From assembly GCA_002381865.1 (NCBI GenBank), contig DFYO01000012.1:1-26048 (forward strand): a stretch of 26,048 nucleotides of DNA. Reading direction: 5' to 3'. The notes under the pieces are model-generated. The model worked only from the letters and a program-made list of their open reading frames with translations. It had not been told where the DNA came from and did no database searches. Both the position numbers and the translations under genes were made by a program. Source of the stretch: Clostridiales bacterium UBA4080. Lineage in GTDB: Bacteria; Bacillota; Clostridia; Lachnospirales; Vallitaleaceae. Each line of letters starts with the position of its first letter. Positions within the stretch are counted from its first letter, which is position 1. Shown in pieces: positions 1 to 7,042 of the stretch.

Positions 1-45
1 TGGTGTCATACTTGACACTACCAAAAAAATTGCGGAGGTAATGAA

Positions 46-297
46 ATGAAAAATTTATCAAAAATGTTTGCAGTATGTATGGTGACAATGGCTTTGTCTG
101 CTCCTTTAGCTAATGCTAGTGAAGTAGCTGCGCCAGTTGATACTACTCCTGCTGTAGAATCAAACACAGGTGTTGTAGGAGATGTCGCTGGTGTAATCTC
201 TGATTATTACAAATTCAGAATCAACACTAAAATTAATCTTGTTGAGTTAAAATACGATGTAAAATCAACTTTCTGGAATACCGTTTACGGTAAATAA
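46..297 (+). CDS. Small secreted protein of unknown function (83 aa)
   Basis: This short protein has a clear Sec signal peptide: a positive N-terminus (Lys2, Lys6), a hydrophobic core at about residues 7-21 and an ANA-S cleavage site after Ala24. The mature part is only about 59 residues, starting Ala/Pro/Thr/Val-rich and ending in a Lys/Tyr-containing segment (DYYKFRINTKINL). It has no cysteine after cleavage and no lipobox. The ATG at 46 lies 6 nt after a strong GGAGGT (34-39); an ATG at 41 is out of frame and too close to the site. A short inverted repeat (GTGTCA-TACT-TGACAC, 3-18) lies just upstream. A strong terminator follows 20 bases after the stop, so it ends its own transcript. I do not recognise the family. 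An extracellular or cell-envelope role follows only from the signal peptide. Confidence 0.75.
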   Translation: MKNLSKMFAVCMVTMALSAPLANASEVAAPVDTTPAVESNTGVVGDVAGVISDYYKFRINTKINLVELKYDVKSTFWNTVYGK

Positions 298-317
298 TAG
301 CTTCTGATTTCTTTATT

Positions 318-345
318 AAAAAAAGACTGCCTTCAGTCTTTTTTT
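318..345. terminator. Bidirectional rho-independent terminator
   Basis: A perfect 12-bp stem (seven A, then GACTG; loop CCTT; then CAGTC and seven T) lies between the stops of the convergent small secreted gene (plus) and the aldolase gene (minus). The A run on one side and the T run on the other let it work in both directions. Confidence 0.85.
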
Positions 346-362
346 GCTTTGCAAATAAGTTA

Positions 363-385
363 CCCCCACTATTTAATAGTGAGGG
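363..385. other. Second intergenic hairpin, possible auxiliary terminator
   Basis: CACTAT-TTA-ATAGTG forms a 6-bp stem, extended by CCC/GGG across one C-A mismatch (a G-T wobble on the minus strand). On the plus strand a run of seven T (391-397) follows after five bases. It may back up the terminator at 318-345 or mark the 3' end of the aldolase transcript. The T run is displaced, so the call is weak. Confidence 0.4.
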
Positions 386-446
386 CTTCCTTTTTTTATT
401 TATTAGATTCTAATTTTTAAGAATATATCTTTAGCATATAATTTTA

Positions 447-1334
447 TTAGCTAATCGAAGCCCTATAGATTGATTCTATGGATTCATCTAGCATTTGGTT
501 GAAGTCTTCCTCGGTCTGATTGACATTTAATCCCTCAGATAATGCTCTTGAGAAGCTTGCAATAAGATTATTATTTTTTTCAAGCTTTTCATTTGCCAGC
601 TCTCTGGAATATCCTCCTGATAAAGCTACTACTCTAAGCACATTTGGATGTTTAATAAGCTCCTCGTAGTAATTATCCTTTTCAGGAAGTGTAAGCTTAA
701 GCATAACCATACAATCTGTTTTCAAATTGTTGAGCTGTTTTAAAAGCTCTATTTTCAAAAGCTCTTCTGCTTTTTCCTTATTTTCTGTGTGAATATCTAC
801 CTCTGGCTCAATAATCGGAACAAAGCCTGCCTCTGCAATCTTTTTACCGATTTCAAACTGCTGTTCAACTATTGCTTTAATTCCTTCTGGATTAACCTCT
901 TTAATTACTGAACGCATTTTTGTTCCAAAAATATGACGCTCCTTAGCTCTTTCTAATAATTCATCAAGCTTAGGCATAGGCTTCATCAGATGAACTCCGT
1001 CTTCAATCCCCATAAGTCCATTGTCCACCTTAAGAAATGCCAAAATTCCCTTTTTCTCCCATAGATAATCTGAGCTGAATTCTCCATCTACCTTTGAATC
1101 CATGGTTTTTTCAAATAAAATCGCCCCCAAAATTCTATCTTTATTAAATGCTGGGCTTTTCATAATTCTCGCTCTCATTTCATGAACCAATTGAAACATT
1201 TCATCCTCATCCTTGTATGCATCGTTTGGAATTCCATAAATTGAAAGCGCCTTTGGTGTGCTACCTCCGCTTTGGTCAAGCGCTGCAATAAAACCTTTTG
1301 CATTTTTCATTCTATCAAGCTGAACCGAATTCAT
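447..1334 (-). CDS. fda: Class I fructose-bisphosphate aldolase
   Basis: This enzyme cleaves fructose-1,6-bisphosphate into glyceraldehyde-3-phosphate and dihydroxyacetone phosphate in cytosolic glycolysis and gluconeogenesis, through a lysine Schiff base and without metal. The 295-aa protein reads like the Staphylococcus-type class I enzyme throughout: GFIAALDQSGGSTPKAL near the N-terminus, HIFGTKMRS in the middle, then PIIEPEV, the Schiff-base segment VMLKLTLP (Lys about 213) and the phosphate-binding LSGGYSRE. Length matches the family (about 296). The open frame extends 7 codons upstream, but AAAGGAGG lies inside that extension, 7 nt before ATG 1334, so I use the internal ATG (MNSVQLDRM). 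It has its own promoter in the gap after the chromate transporter gene, so it need not be co-transcribed with it. Function is secure from similarity over the full length. Confidence 0.95.
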   Translation of the reverse strand: MNSVQLDRMKNAKGFIAALDQSGGSTPKALSIYGIPNDAYKDEDEMFQLVHEMRARIMKSPAFNKDRILGAILFEKTMDSKVDGEFSSDYLWEKKGILAFLKVDNGLMGIEDGVHLMKPMPKLDELLERAKERHIFGTKMRSVIKEVNPEGIKAIVEQQFEIGKKIAEAGFVPIIEPEVDIHTENKEKAEELLKIELLKQLNNLKTDCMVMLKLTLPEKDNYYEELIKHPNVLRVVALSGGYSRELANEKLEKNNNLIASFSRALSEGLNVNQTEEDFNQMLDESIESIYRASIS

Positions 1335-1373
1335 AAAAATACCTCCTTTTATCATAAAGTTCTAATCTTGTTT

Positions 1374-1402
1374 ATTATACACCTTTTTCACTAAAGTTGC
1401 AC
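1374..1402 (-). promoter_or_regulatory. Candidate sigma-A promoter of the aldolase gene
   Basis: On the minus strand a perfect TATAAT (plus positions 1374-1379) is preceded after 17 nt by GTGCAA (1397-1402), a poor -35. The AAAGGAGG and ATG follow about 40 nt downstream. The -10 is convincing, the -35 is not. Confidence 0.45.
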
Positions 1403-1404
1403 CC

Positions 1405-2586
1405 TTAAAGAATAGGCATTATAAATCCTAGTGCCAGTGCAATTAATACAACCAATGGAGCCGGCATTTTTTTTGTACTTATTAAAATTATAGTAAGCAG
1501 CGTAACCATTAAATTATCTATAGAAAATCCGCTTTTTTGCATCAAGATAACTGCTGCAACAGCTATTAATCCGCCTGCTACAGCATTAATTCCTTTTAAG
1601 GATATCTTGATTGCTTTTATTTGCTTTAAATTTTCCCAAACAGGATAAACAAAATAAATTAATAGCAACCCCGGAAGAAAAATTCCTACCCCTCCTATTA
1701 TTGCTGCAAGAATTTGTAAAAATGCACCTCCCTCTCTAAAGGACATTCCTCCTGCATAAGCGCTAAAGCTGAACATAGGACCTGGCAAGCCTTGTACAAG
1801 TCCATAGCCTGTCAAAAATTCCTGATGTGACATATAAGAATTAAGCTCTACAAGCTCACTATACATTACCGGCACAACAACCTGCCCTCCCCCAAAAACC
1901 AGATATCCGTATCTGTAAAAGCTTTCAAATAAATGCACTAATCTATTTTCAAAAATAAAATTCATGGCGATTCCACCAATTGCAAAAAAGCAAAACCAAA
2001 ACAAATACTTCCATGGCGGGTTAACCTTAACCTTGTTCCAAAGCTCGCTTTCCCCTGAAGTAATAATACTAACAACCCCGCCTAATAATAGCAACACCGG
2101 AAACACCCATGGAATATGGAAAAAATATGTTATAAAAGCAGCCGCAACCATTAAAGCTCCAGTTATCCAATCAGTTACTACCTTTCTTGTAATTTTAAAA
2201 GCGGCTACTATAATAAATCCAACTGCCATCGGTCCTATGTATCTTAGCCCTCCTGCTGAAATATTAAAAGCCTCAAATATCTGATAAACAAAGGATAGTA
2301 TGGTCATAACAGTTAATACAGGAAGAGCCCATACAAGCATAGTAAATAATGCCAATAATGGGCCCCCCATTTTATATCCAACGGCAACTAGAGTCTGCGT
2401 GCTAGTAGGTCCAGGCAATATACTGCATAATGCCACTAACTCAATAAGCTCTTCCTCTGCCAAATATTTCTTTTTGACAACCAGCTGGTCAATAAACACT
2501 CCAATATGAGCCTCTGGTCCGCCATAAGCTCCTAACGAACAAATAAATGCATCCTTTAGAAAGGTTTTCCATTTAACTTTTCCCAT
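1405..2586 (-). CDS. chrA: Chromate transporter family (CHR) membrane protein, two-domain form
   Basis: A polytopic membrane protein of the CHR family, whose characterised members export chromate by a proton-driven mechanism; the real substrate in clostridia is often unknown. At 393 aa it is the full-length duplicated form. The N-terminal half carries YGGPEAHIGVF and CSILPGPTSTQ; the C-terminal half repeats the pattern with FGGGQVVVPVM and GLVQGLPGPMFSFSAY. About ten to twelve hydrophobic segments are visible. The ATG at 2586 follows CGAGGAGGC with good spacing. Its 5' leader holds a 12-bp tandem repeat (2611-2694) starting 25 nt before the start codon, which could change its expression. No terminator is visible between it and the aldolase gene 70 bases downstream. 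Family assignment is firm; substrate is uncertain. Confidence 0.9.
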   Translation of the reverse strand: MGKVKWKTFLKDAFICSLGAYGGPEAHIGVFIDQLVVKKKYLAEEELIELVALCSILPGPTSTQTLVAVGYKMGGPLLALFTMLVWALPVLTVMTILSFVYQIFEAFNISAGGLRYIGPMAVGFIIVAAFKITRKVVTDWITGALMVAAAFITYFFHIPWVFPVLLLLGGVVSIITSGESELWNKVKVNPPWKYLFWFCFFAIGGIAMNFIFENRLVHLFESFYRYGYLVFGGGQVVVPVMYSELVELNSYMSHQEFLTGYGLVQGLPGPMFSFSAYAGGMSFREGGAFLQILAAIIGGVGIFLPGLLLIYFVYPVWENLKQIKAIKISLKGINAVAGGLIAVAAVILMQKSGFSIDNLMVTLLTIILISTKKMPAPLVVLIALALGFIMPIL

Positions 2587-2610
2587 CTTTATGCCTCCTC
2601 GTATACAGGA

Positions 2611-2694
2611 TATTATTCTTTTTATTATTCTTTTTATTATTCTTTTTATTATTCTTTTTATTATTCTTTTTATTATTCTTTTTATTATTCTTTT
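2611..2694. repeat. Seven perfect tandem copies of a 12-bp unit
   Basis: The unit TATTATTCTTTT is repeated seven times without a mismatch (84 bp), then decays into TACTGTTATTG. It lies in the leader or promoter region of the chromate-transporter gene, beginning 24 nt upstream of its start codon. Perfect copies suggest recent expansion by slippage. Confidence 0.95.
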
Positions 2695-2965
2695 TACTGT
2701 TATTGTTATAATTTGAATATCGTCCTTAAAACCTTCAAATCTAAATATCTTTTTAATTAAAGCTATTTTTGTTTATTTGTTTTCTTAATAGAAGTTTACC
2801 AAAATACATGCTTTATGTCTACCACTAAGGCCAACTCTTTACAATTCTACTAGCTTTTTACATTGTAATAATTGCTCACTTTTTTAAATGCTGAAAAATC
2901 TGAAATGCCTAAATTAAAAGTATACAATACAGAAGAATTTTAGCGCAAATATTTGATCAAATAAT
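2695..2965. other. Gene-free AT-rich stretch
   Basis: No open frame with a ribosome binding site, no RNA gene and no riboswitch-like fold is visible here. It lies between the tandem repeat upstream of chrA and the hairpin downstream of nfnB. It presumably holds the chrA promoter, but I could not find a convincing -35/-10 pair on the minus strand. Confidence 0.5.
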
Positions 2966-2993
2966 GGGGCTGAATCCAAATGGATTCAACCCC
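2966..2993 (-). terminator. Hairpin downstream of nfnB, possible terminator
   Basis: A 12-bp stem (GGGGCTGAATCC / GGATTCAACCCC, loop AAAT) has one C-A mismatch read on the plus strand, but a stable G-T wobble on the minus strand. That favours a role in minus-strand RNA, about 100 nt after the nfnB stop. The T tract after it (CATTATTTG) is short. Confidence 0.5.
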
Positions 2994-3063
2994 AACTATT
3001 GCAAAAGAGCCAATAAGTAAACTTTTATAATGTCCTTAAAGAAGTAATGGAATTGCATCCAAT

Positions 3064-3089
3064 AACACAAAAGAACCGTCCCCTTGTGC
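3064..3089 (-). repeat. GGGGACGG REP-like element after nfnB
   Basis: Read on the minus strand the core is CACAAGGGGACGGTTCTTTT followed by GTG, with CACAA/TTGTG ends that can pair. It starts about 7 bases after the nfnB stop. It shares its core with the elements at 24312 and 25911. Confidence 0.7.
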
Positions 3090-3095
3090 TTATAT

Positions 3096-4487
3096 TTATT
3101 TTTCTTTAAGATACTTGTCAATTGCTGCAGCTGCTTTTTTACCTGCACCCATTGCAAGTATTACTGTTGCTGCCCCTGTTACTGCATCTCCACCAGCGTA
3201 TACTCCCGGAATACTTGTTGCGCCAGTTTCTTCATCTGCAATAATTCCGCCCCAGCTTTGGGTTTCAAGCCCCTCAGTAGTTGCTTTAATAAGCGGATTA
3301 GGGCTCTGACCGATTGCAATAATAGCAGTTTCAATTTCTATAATTTTTTCTGAACCCTTTACTTCAACAGGTCTTCTTCTTCCTGAAGCATCCGGCTCAC
3401 TTAATTCCATATCAACACATTCCATACCTGTAACCCAGCCATCCTCAGTACCTAGGATTTTTTTGGGATTAGTCAGAAGCTTAAATATAATGCCTTCCTC
3501 CTTAGCATGATGAACCTCTTCAAGTCTTGCAGGCATTTCCTTTTCAGATCTTCTGTAAACAATATAGACATTTTCTGCACCTAGTCTTTTAGCACATCTT
3601 GCAGCATCCATTGCTACATTACCGCCGCCTACAACCGCAACACTATTGCCTACCTTAATAGGGGTGTCATATTCTGGGTATTTGTATGCTTTCATAAGGT
3701 TTATTCTCGTTAAAAATTCATTAGCTGAATATACTCCGTTAAAATTTTCTCCTGGAATATTCATAAAACTTGGAAGTCCTGCTCCTGATCCAATAAATAT
3801 GGATTGATAGCCCTCATTCATCAATTCTTCTATAGAAATAGACTTTCCAACCACCATATTAGTCTTAATGGATACCCCTAGCTCTCTTATATTATCTATT
3901 TCCCTTTGTACAAGGCTTTTTGGTAATCTAAATTCAGGTATTCCATACATAAGAACTCCACCTGCTACATGAAATGCTTCAAACACATCTACCTTATATC
4001 CTAGCTTTGCTAAATCTCCTGCACAGGTTAAAGAGGCAGGGCCCGAACCAATAATTGCTACCTTTTTATCTATTGATGCTTTAACCTCTTCTGTTTCAGT
4101 ACTATTTTGCATATGCCAATCCGCAACAAATCTTTCAAGTCTTCCTATTGCAACTGCTTCGCCTTTCTTTCCTCTGACACAAAGTGACTCACATTGGCTT
4201 TCCTGAGGACAAACTCTTCCGCATACAGCAGGCAAGTCATTTGTTTTTTTAATTATTTTGTAGGCTTCTTCAAATTCGCCTTCTTTTACTGCACTTATAA
4301 ATTCAGGAATATTAACATTTACGGGACAGCCCTGCACACAAGGTCTTGTTTTGCAGTTTAGGCATCTTTCTGCTTCTTCAATTGCCATTTCTGAAGTATA
4401 CCCAAGTGATACCTCTAAAAAATTCTTGTTTCTTATTTCAGCTTCCTGTTCAGGCATTTTAACCTTTTCAAGAGACATATTAGCCAT
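3096..4487 (-). CDS. nfnB: NADH-dependent ferredoxin:NADP+ oxidoreductase, large subunit (GltA-like)
   Basis: The large subunit of the NfnAB flavin-based electron-bifurcating transhydrogenase, which couples NADH and reduced ferredoxin to NADP+ reduction; older annotations call it the small subunit of NADPH-glutamate synthase or sulfide dehydrogenase. The 463-aa protein has two [4Fe-4S] motifs, Cys42/45/50/54 (CLNCKTRPCVQGC) and Cys89/93/99/103 (CGRVCPQESQCESLC). An FAD site follows (GSGPAS, 147-152) with the family sequence GGVLMYGIPEFRLP, then an NADP(H) site (VVGGGNVAMDAAR) with YRRSEKEMPAR, and a last FAD segment (GVYAGGDAVTGAATV). I chose ATG 4487: the upstream ATG 4493 is only 2 nt from GGAGG, this one 8 nt. 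It overlaps the nfnA stop by 8 nt, so translation is probably coupled. Pairing with nfnA makes Nfn more likely than glutamate synthase. Confidence 0.9.
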   Translation of the reverse strand: MANMSLEKVKMPEQEAEIRNKNFLEVSLGYTSEMAIEEAERCLNCKTRPCVQGCPVNVNIPEFISAVKEGEFEEAYKIIKKTNDLPAVCGRVCPQESQCESLCVRGKKGEAVAIGRLERFVADWHMQNSTETEEVKASIDKKVAIIGSGPASLTCAGDLAKLGYKVDVFEAFHVAGGVLMYGIPEFRLPKSLVQREIDNIRELGVSIKTNMVVGKSISIEELMNEGYQSIFIGSGAGLPSFMNIPGENFNGVYSANEFLTRINLMKAYKYPEYDTPIKVGNSVAVVGGGNVAMDAARCAKRLGAENVYIVYRRSEKEMPARLEEVHHAKEEGIIFKLLTNPKKILGTEDGWVTGMECVDMELSEPDASGRRRPVEVKGSEKIIEIETAIIAIGQSPNPLIKATTEGLETQSWGGIIADEETGATSIPGVYAGGDAVTGAATVILAMGAGKKAAAAIDKYLKEK

Positions 4488-5313
4488 TAACATTTCCTCC
4501 TAGTCTGCATTTGTGGTCTTTTTCTTCATCTTTATACATGGTTTGTCTTCTCATTGCTTCATCAAAATCAACTAAATGTCCGTCAAAATCCGGTCCGTCT
4601 ACGCATGCAAATTTAACCTCTCCGCCAACTGTAACTCTGCAGCCTCCGCACATTCCAGTTCCATCAATCATTACCGGATTCATACTTACAACTGTTGGAA
4701 TATTATATTCTTCTGTAAGCTTACTTACAAATTTCATCATAATTAATGGCCCGATTGCAATAACCAAATCATATTTATTTCCTTCTTCAATTAATTTTTT
4801 AAGTGTGTCTGTTACAAAACCCTTGTTTCCATTAGAGCCATCATCTGTTGTTACAAATAATCTTGTGCTTACCTTCTTCATTTCTTCTTCAAGCAAAATA
4901 AATTCTGAGCTTCTAAAGCCCGTTATTGCATCAACCTCTGCACCCATGTTAAATAATTTTTTTGCTTGAGGATATGCAATCGCTGTTCCTAGGCCACCAC
5001 CTACAACTGCTACTTTTTTAATGTCTGTAAAATGTGATGCTACTCCTAAAGGACCTACAAAGTCAAGAATTGCATCTCCCTCTTCTAATTCTCCTAGCAT
5101 TTTTGTTGTACTGCCTACTTCTTGGAAAATAATTGTTACTGTTCCTTTTTCTCTATCATAATCAGCAATAGTGAGTGGCATTCTTTCGCCATACTCATTT
5201 ACCCTTAATATTATAAATTGCCCTGGTTCTGCTTTTTTTGCAACATATGGGGCTTCTACCACCATAAGTTTAACGTTTGGATTTAAAACCTTTTTTTCAA
5301 TAATCTTATACAT
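4480..5313 (-). CDS. nfnA: NADH-dependent ferredoxin:NADP+ oxidoreductase, small subunit (PyrK/SudB-like)
   Basis: The NADH-binding small subunit of NfnAB. It has a ferredoxin-reductase fold: an FAD-binding beta barrel (PGQFIILRV, then RMPLTIADYD), an NAD-binding domain (VVGGGLGTAIAYPQAK) and a C-terminal [2Fe-2S] segment. The cluster ligands appear to be Asp217, Cys222, Cys225 and Cys237 (DGTGMCGGC ... FAC), the Asp plus three Cys arrangement described for the sulfide dehydrogenase/NfnA group. ATG 5313 (MYKIIEKK) follows GGAGG by about 9 nt. The frame is open 8 codons further, without a ribosome binding site, so the shorter 277-aa form is used. It is the first gene of the nfnAB operon, with a promoter at 5351-5379. 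PyrK and hydrogenase-type relatives are alternatives, but the adjacent GltA-like subunit argues for NfnA. Confidence 0.9.
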   Translation of the reverse strand: MYKIIEKKVLNPNVKLMVVEAPYVAKKAEPGQFIILRVNEYGERMPLTIADYDREKGTVTIIFQEVGSTTKMLGELEEGDAILDFVGPLGVASHFTDIKKVAVVGGGLGTAIAYPQAKKLFNMGAEVDAITGFRSSEFILLEEEMKKVSTRLFVTTDDGSNGNKGFVTDTLKKLIEEGNKYDLVIAIGPLIMMKFVSKLTEEYNIPTVVSMNPVMIDGTGMCGGCRVTVGGEVKFACVDGPDFDGHLVDFDEAMRRQTMYKDEEKDHKCRLGGNVNG

Positions 5314-5350
5314 ATACAGTATCCTCCAAAGTAACACATTAATAAAAATG

Positions 5351-5379
5351 ATTATATACTATAAAACTTTTTTTTGCAA
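5351..5379 (-). promoter_or_regulatory. Sigma-A promoter of nfnAB
   Basis: On the minus strand TTGCAA (plus 5374-5379), a 17-nt spacer and TATAAT (5351-5356) stand about 38 nt upstream of the nfnA start. Box quality and spacing are both good. Confidence 0.75.
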
Positions 5380-5395
5380 GTTCAATAATTTAAAA

Positions 5396-5425
5396 TTGCA
5401 TTTTTGTTTGCTTGTATGATATAAT
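5396..5425 (+). promoter_or_regulatory. Sigma-A promoter of gdhA
   Basis: TTGCAT (5396-5401), an 18-nt spacer and TATAAT (5420-5425) lie about 50 nt before the gdhA start. Its -35 is only 16 bp from that of the divergent nfnAB promoter, so a regulator bound here could affect both. Confidence 0.75.
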
Positions 5426-5474
5426 TATTCTCGGATAAATTTTTGAATACTATTTAAACGGAGGCAAACAAATA

Positions 5475-6815
5475 ATGAACAAATTAGCTAGTGTAATGGA
5501 CGCTGCTGAAAAGCTTAATGCAGGCGAGCCAGAATTTTTACAAGCTGTTAGAGAAGTTCTCGAATCTCTTGAGCCTGTAGCTGAAAAATATCCTGAATTT
5601 ATTGATGCAGGTGTATTTGACAGAATTATTGAACCTGAAAGAGTTATCATCTTTAGAGTACCATGGGTTGCTGATAATGGCAAGGTTATGGTTAATAGAG
5701 GTTTTAGAGTTCAATTCAATAGTGCTATCGGCCCTTACAAGGGTGGATTACGTTTCCATCCATCTGTAAACCTAGGAATCATCAAATTCTTAGGCTTTGA
5801 GCAAATCTTCAAAAACTCTCTTACTGGTCTTCCTATGGGTGGCGGTAAAGGTGGTTGTGATTTCGATCCTAAAGGAAAATCTGACGGAGAAATCATGAGA
5901 TTCTGTCAAAGCTTTATGTTTGAATTAGCTCGTCATATCGGCGAAAACACTGACGTTCCTGCTGGAGACATCGGAGTTGGTGGAAGAGAAATCGGTTATA
6001 TGTTCGGTATGTATAAAAAGCTTAGAAATGACTTTACAGGAGTTTTAACTGGAAAAGGTTTAACTTTCGGCGGAAGCTTAGCTAGAACTGAAGCAACTGG
6101 CTACGGTTTATGCTATTTCATGGATGAAGCAATGAAGTCAATTAAAGGCAAATCCTTTGATGGTTCAACTGTTGTAATTTCAGGAGCTGGTAATGTTGCT
6201 ATCTATGCAACTCAAAAAGCTCAGGAATTAGGCGGCAAGGTTGTAGCTCTTTGTGATTCTGCTGGATATATATATGATCCTAATGGTATCAAGCTTGATA
6301 CTGTTAAGCAAATCAAAGAAGTTGAAAGAAAAAGAATCAGCGAATATGTTAAGCATCATCCAGAAGCTAAGTATGTTGATGGATGCTCAGGTATCTGGTC
6401 AATTAAATGTGATATAGCTCTTCCATGTGCAACTCAAAATGAGTTAGATGGAAAAGCTGCTCAAATGTTAGTTGATAATGGTTGCTTTGCAGTTGGAGAG
6501 GGTGCTAATATGCCTTCAACTCCAGAGGCTGTTGAAATATTCTTAAAGAACAATGTTGTATTTGGCCCTGGTAAAGCAGCTAATGCTGGTGGTGTTGCAA
6601 CTTCAGGTCTTGAAATGAGCCAAAACTCAATGAGATATCCTTGGACTTTTGAAGAGGTTGATGCTAAGCTTAAGCAAATCATGGTAGACATTTACAAAAA
6701 TGCAAGCGAAGCTGCAAGAGAATTCGGACAAGAAAACAACTTGGTTGCAGGTGCAAATATTGCTGGATTTATGAAGGTTGCTCAAGCTATGAAGGCACAA
6801 GGTGTTGCTTACTAA
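5475..6815 (+). CDS. gdhA: Glutamate dehydrogenase, hexameric 446-aa type
   Basis: This enzyme interconverts glutamate with 2-oxoglutarate and ammonia using NAD(P). The protein matches the E. coli / C. symbiosum class over its whole length. Substrate and catalytic residues fall at the usual numbers: Lys89 (GPYKGG), Lys113 (IFKNSL), Lys125 (PMGGGKGG) and Asp165 (VPAGDIGVGGRE). The coenzyme domain has SGAGNVAIYATQKAQE, and the C-terminal part has PGKAANAGGVATSGLEMSQN. An upstream CGGAGG at 5460 supports the ATG at 5475. Its codons include more ATC, TTC and CGT than neighbouring genes, suggesting high expression. Cofactor preference cannot be settled by reading, although the E. coli-like sequence favours NADP(H). 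It diverges from nfnAB, an enzyme that balances NADPH, so the two may be regulated together (inference). A terminator follows. Confidence 0.95.
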   Translation: MNKLASVMDAAEKLNAGEPEFLQAVREVLESLEPVAEKYPEFIDAGVFDRIIEPERVIIFRVPWVADNGKVMVNRGFRVQFNSAIGPYKGGLRFHPSVNLGIIKFLGFEQIFKNSLTGLPMGGGKGGCDFDPKGKSDGEIMRFCQSFMFELARHIGENTDVPAGDIGVGGREIGYMFGMYKKLRNDFTGVLTGKGLTFGGSLARTEATGYGLCYFMDEAMKSIKGKSFDGSTVVISGAGNVAIYATQKAQELGGKVVALCDSAGYIYDPNGIKLDTVKQIKEVERKRISEYVKHHPEAKYVDGCSGIWSIKCDIALPCATQNELDGKAAQMLVDNGCFAVGEGANMPSTPEAVEIFLKNNVVFGPGKAANAGGVATSGLEMSQNSMRYPWTFEEVDAKLKQIMVDIYKNASEAAREFGQENNLVAGANIAGFMKVAQAMKAQGVAY

Positions 6816-6898
6816 GAGCTTAGTAATTTTAATTAGCTAATATTAAACTTTAATATCAATATTTACTGTCTCAATTTTTTATAAATATTAGTAGTCAG

Positions 6899-6939
6899 AG
6901 AGCTGTTGCACACATAAGACTGTGTAGCAGTTCTTTTTT
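6899..6939 (+). terminator. Rho-independent terminator of gdhA
   Basis: AGAGCTGTTGCACAC can pair with GTGTAGCAGTTCT across an ATAAGACT loop, with two wobble pairs and a small bulge, followed by six T. It lies about 85 bases after the gdhA stop. Confidence 0.65.
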
Positions 6940-7042
6940 ATATTCGAATTCTTTTATAAAGGAATTTTCTTTTTATATCTGCTTAAGATAGGTTATAATA
7001 GAATAAATTATTTCAAACTTTTATTCTAAAGGAGTATACCTC

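Noticed and set aside
2611..2694. Tandem repeat as a CRISPR array
   Set aside because: Units are contiguous 12-mers without spacers, so it is a minisatellite.
3065..3353. Plus-strand open frames (3084-3353, 3115-3309) with Cys/Phe- or Ala-rich translations
   Set aside because: They lie antisense to nfnB, have no ribosome site and read like mirror frames of a real gene.
3096..4493. Annotation as glutamate synthase small subunit alone
   Set aside because: The adjacent, overlapping PyrK/SudB-like partner fits NfnAB, and no large glutamate synthase gene is present in the window.
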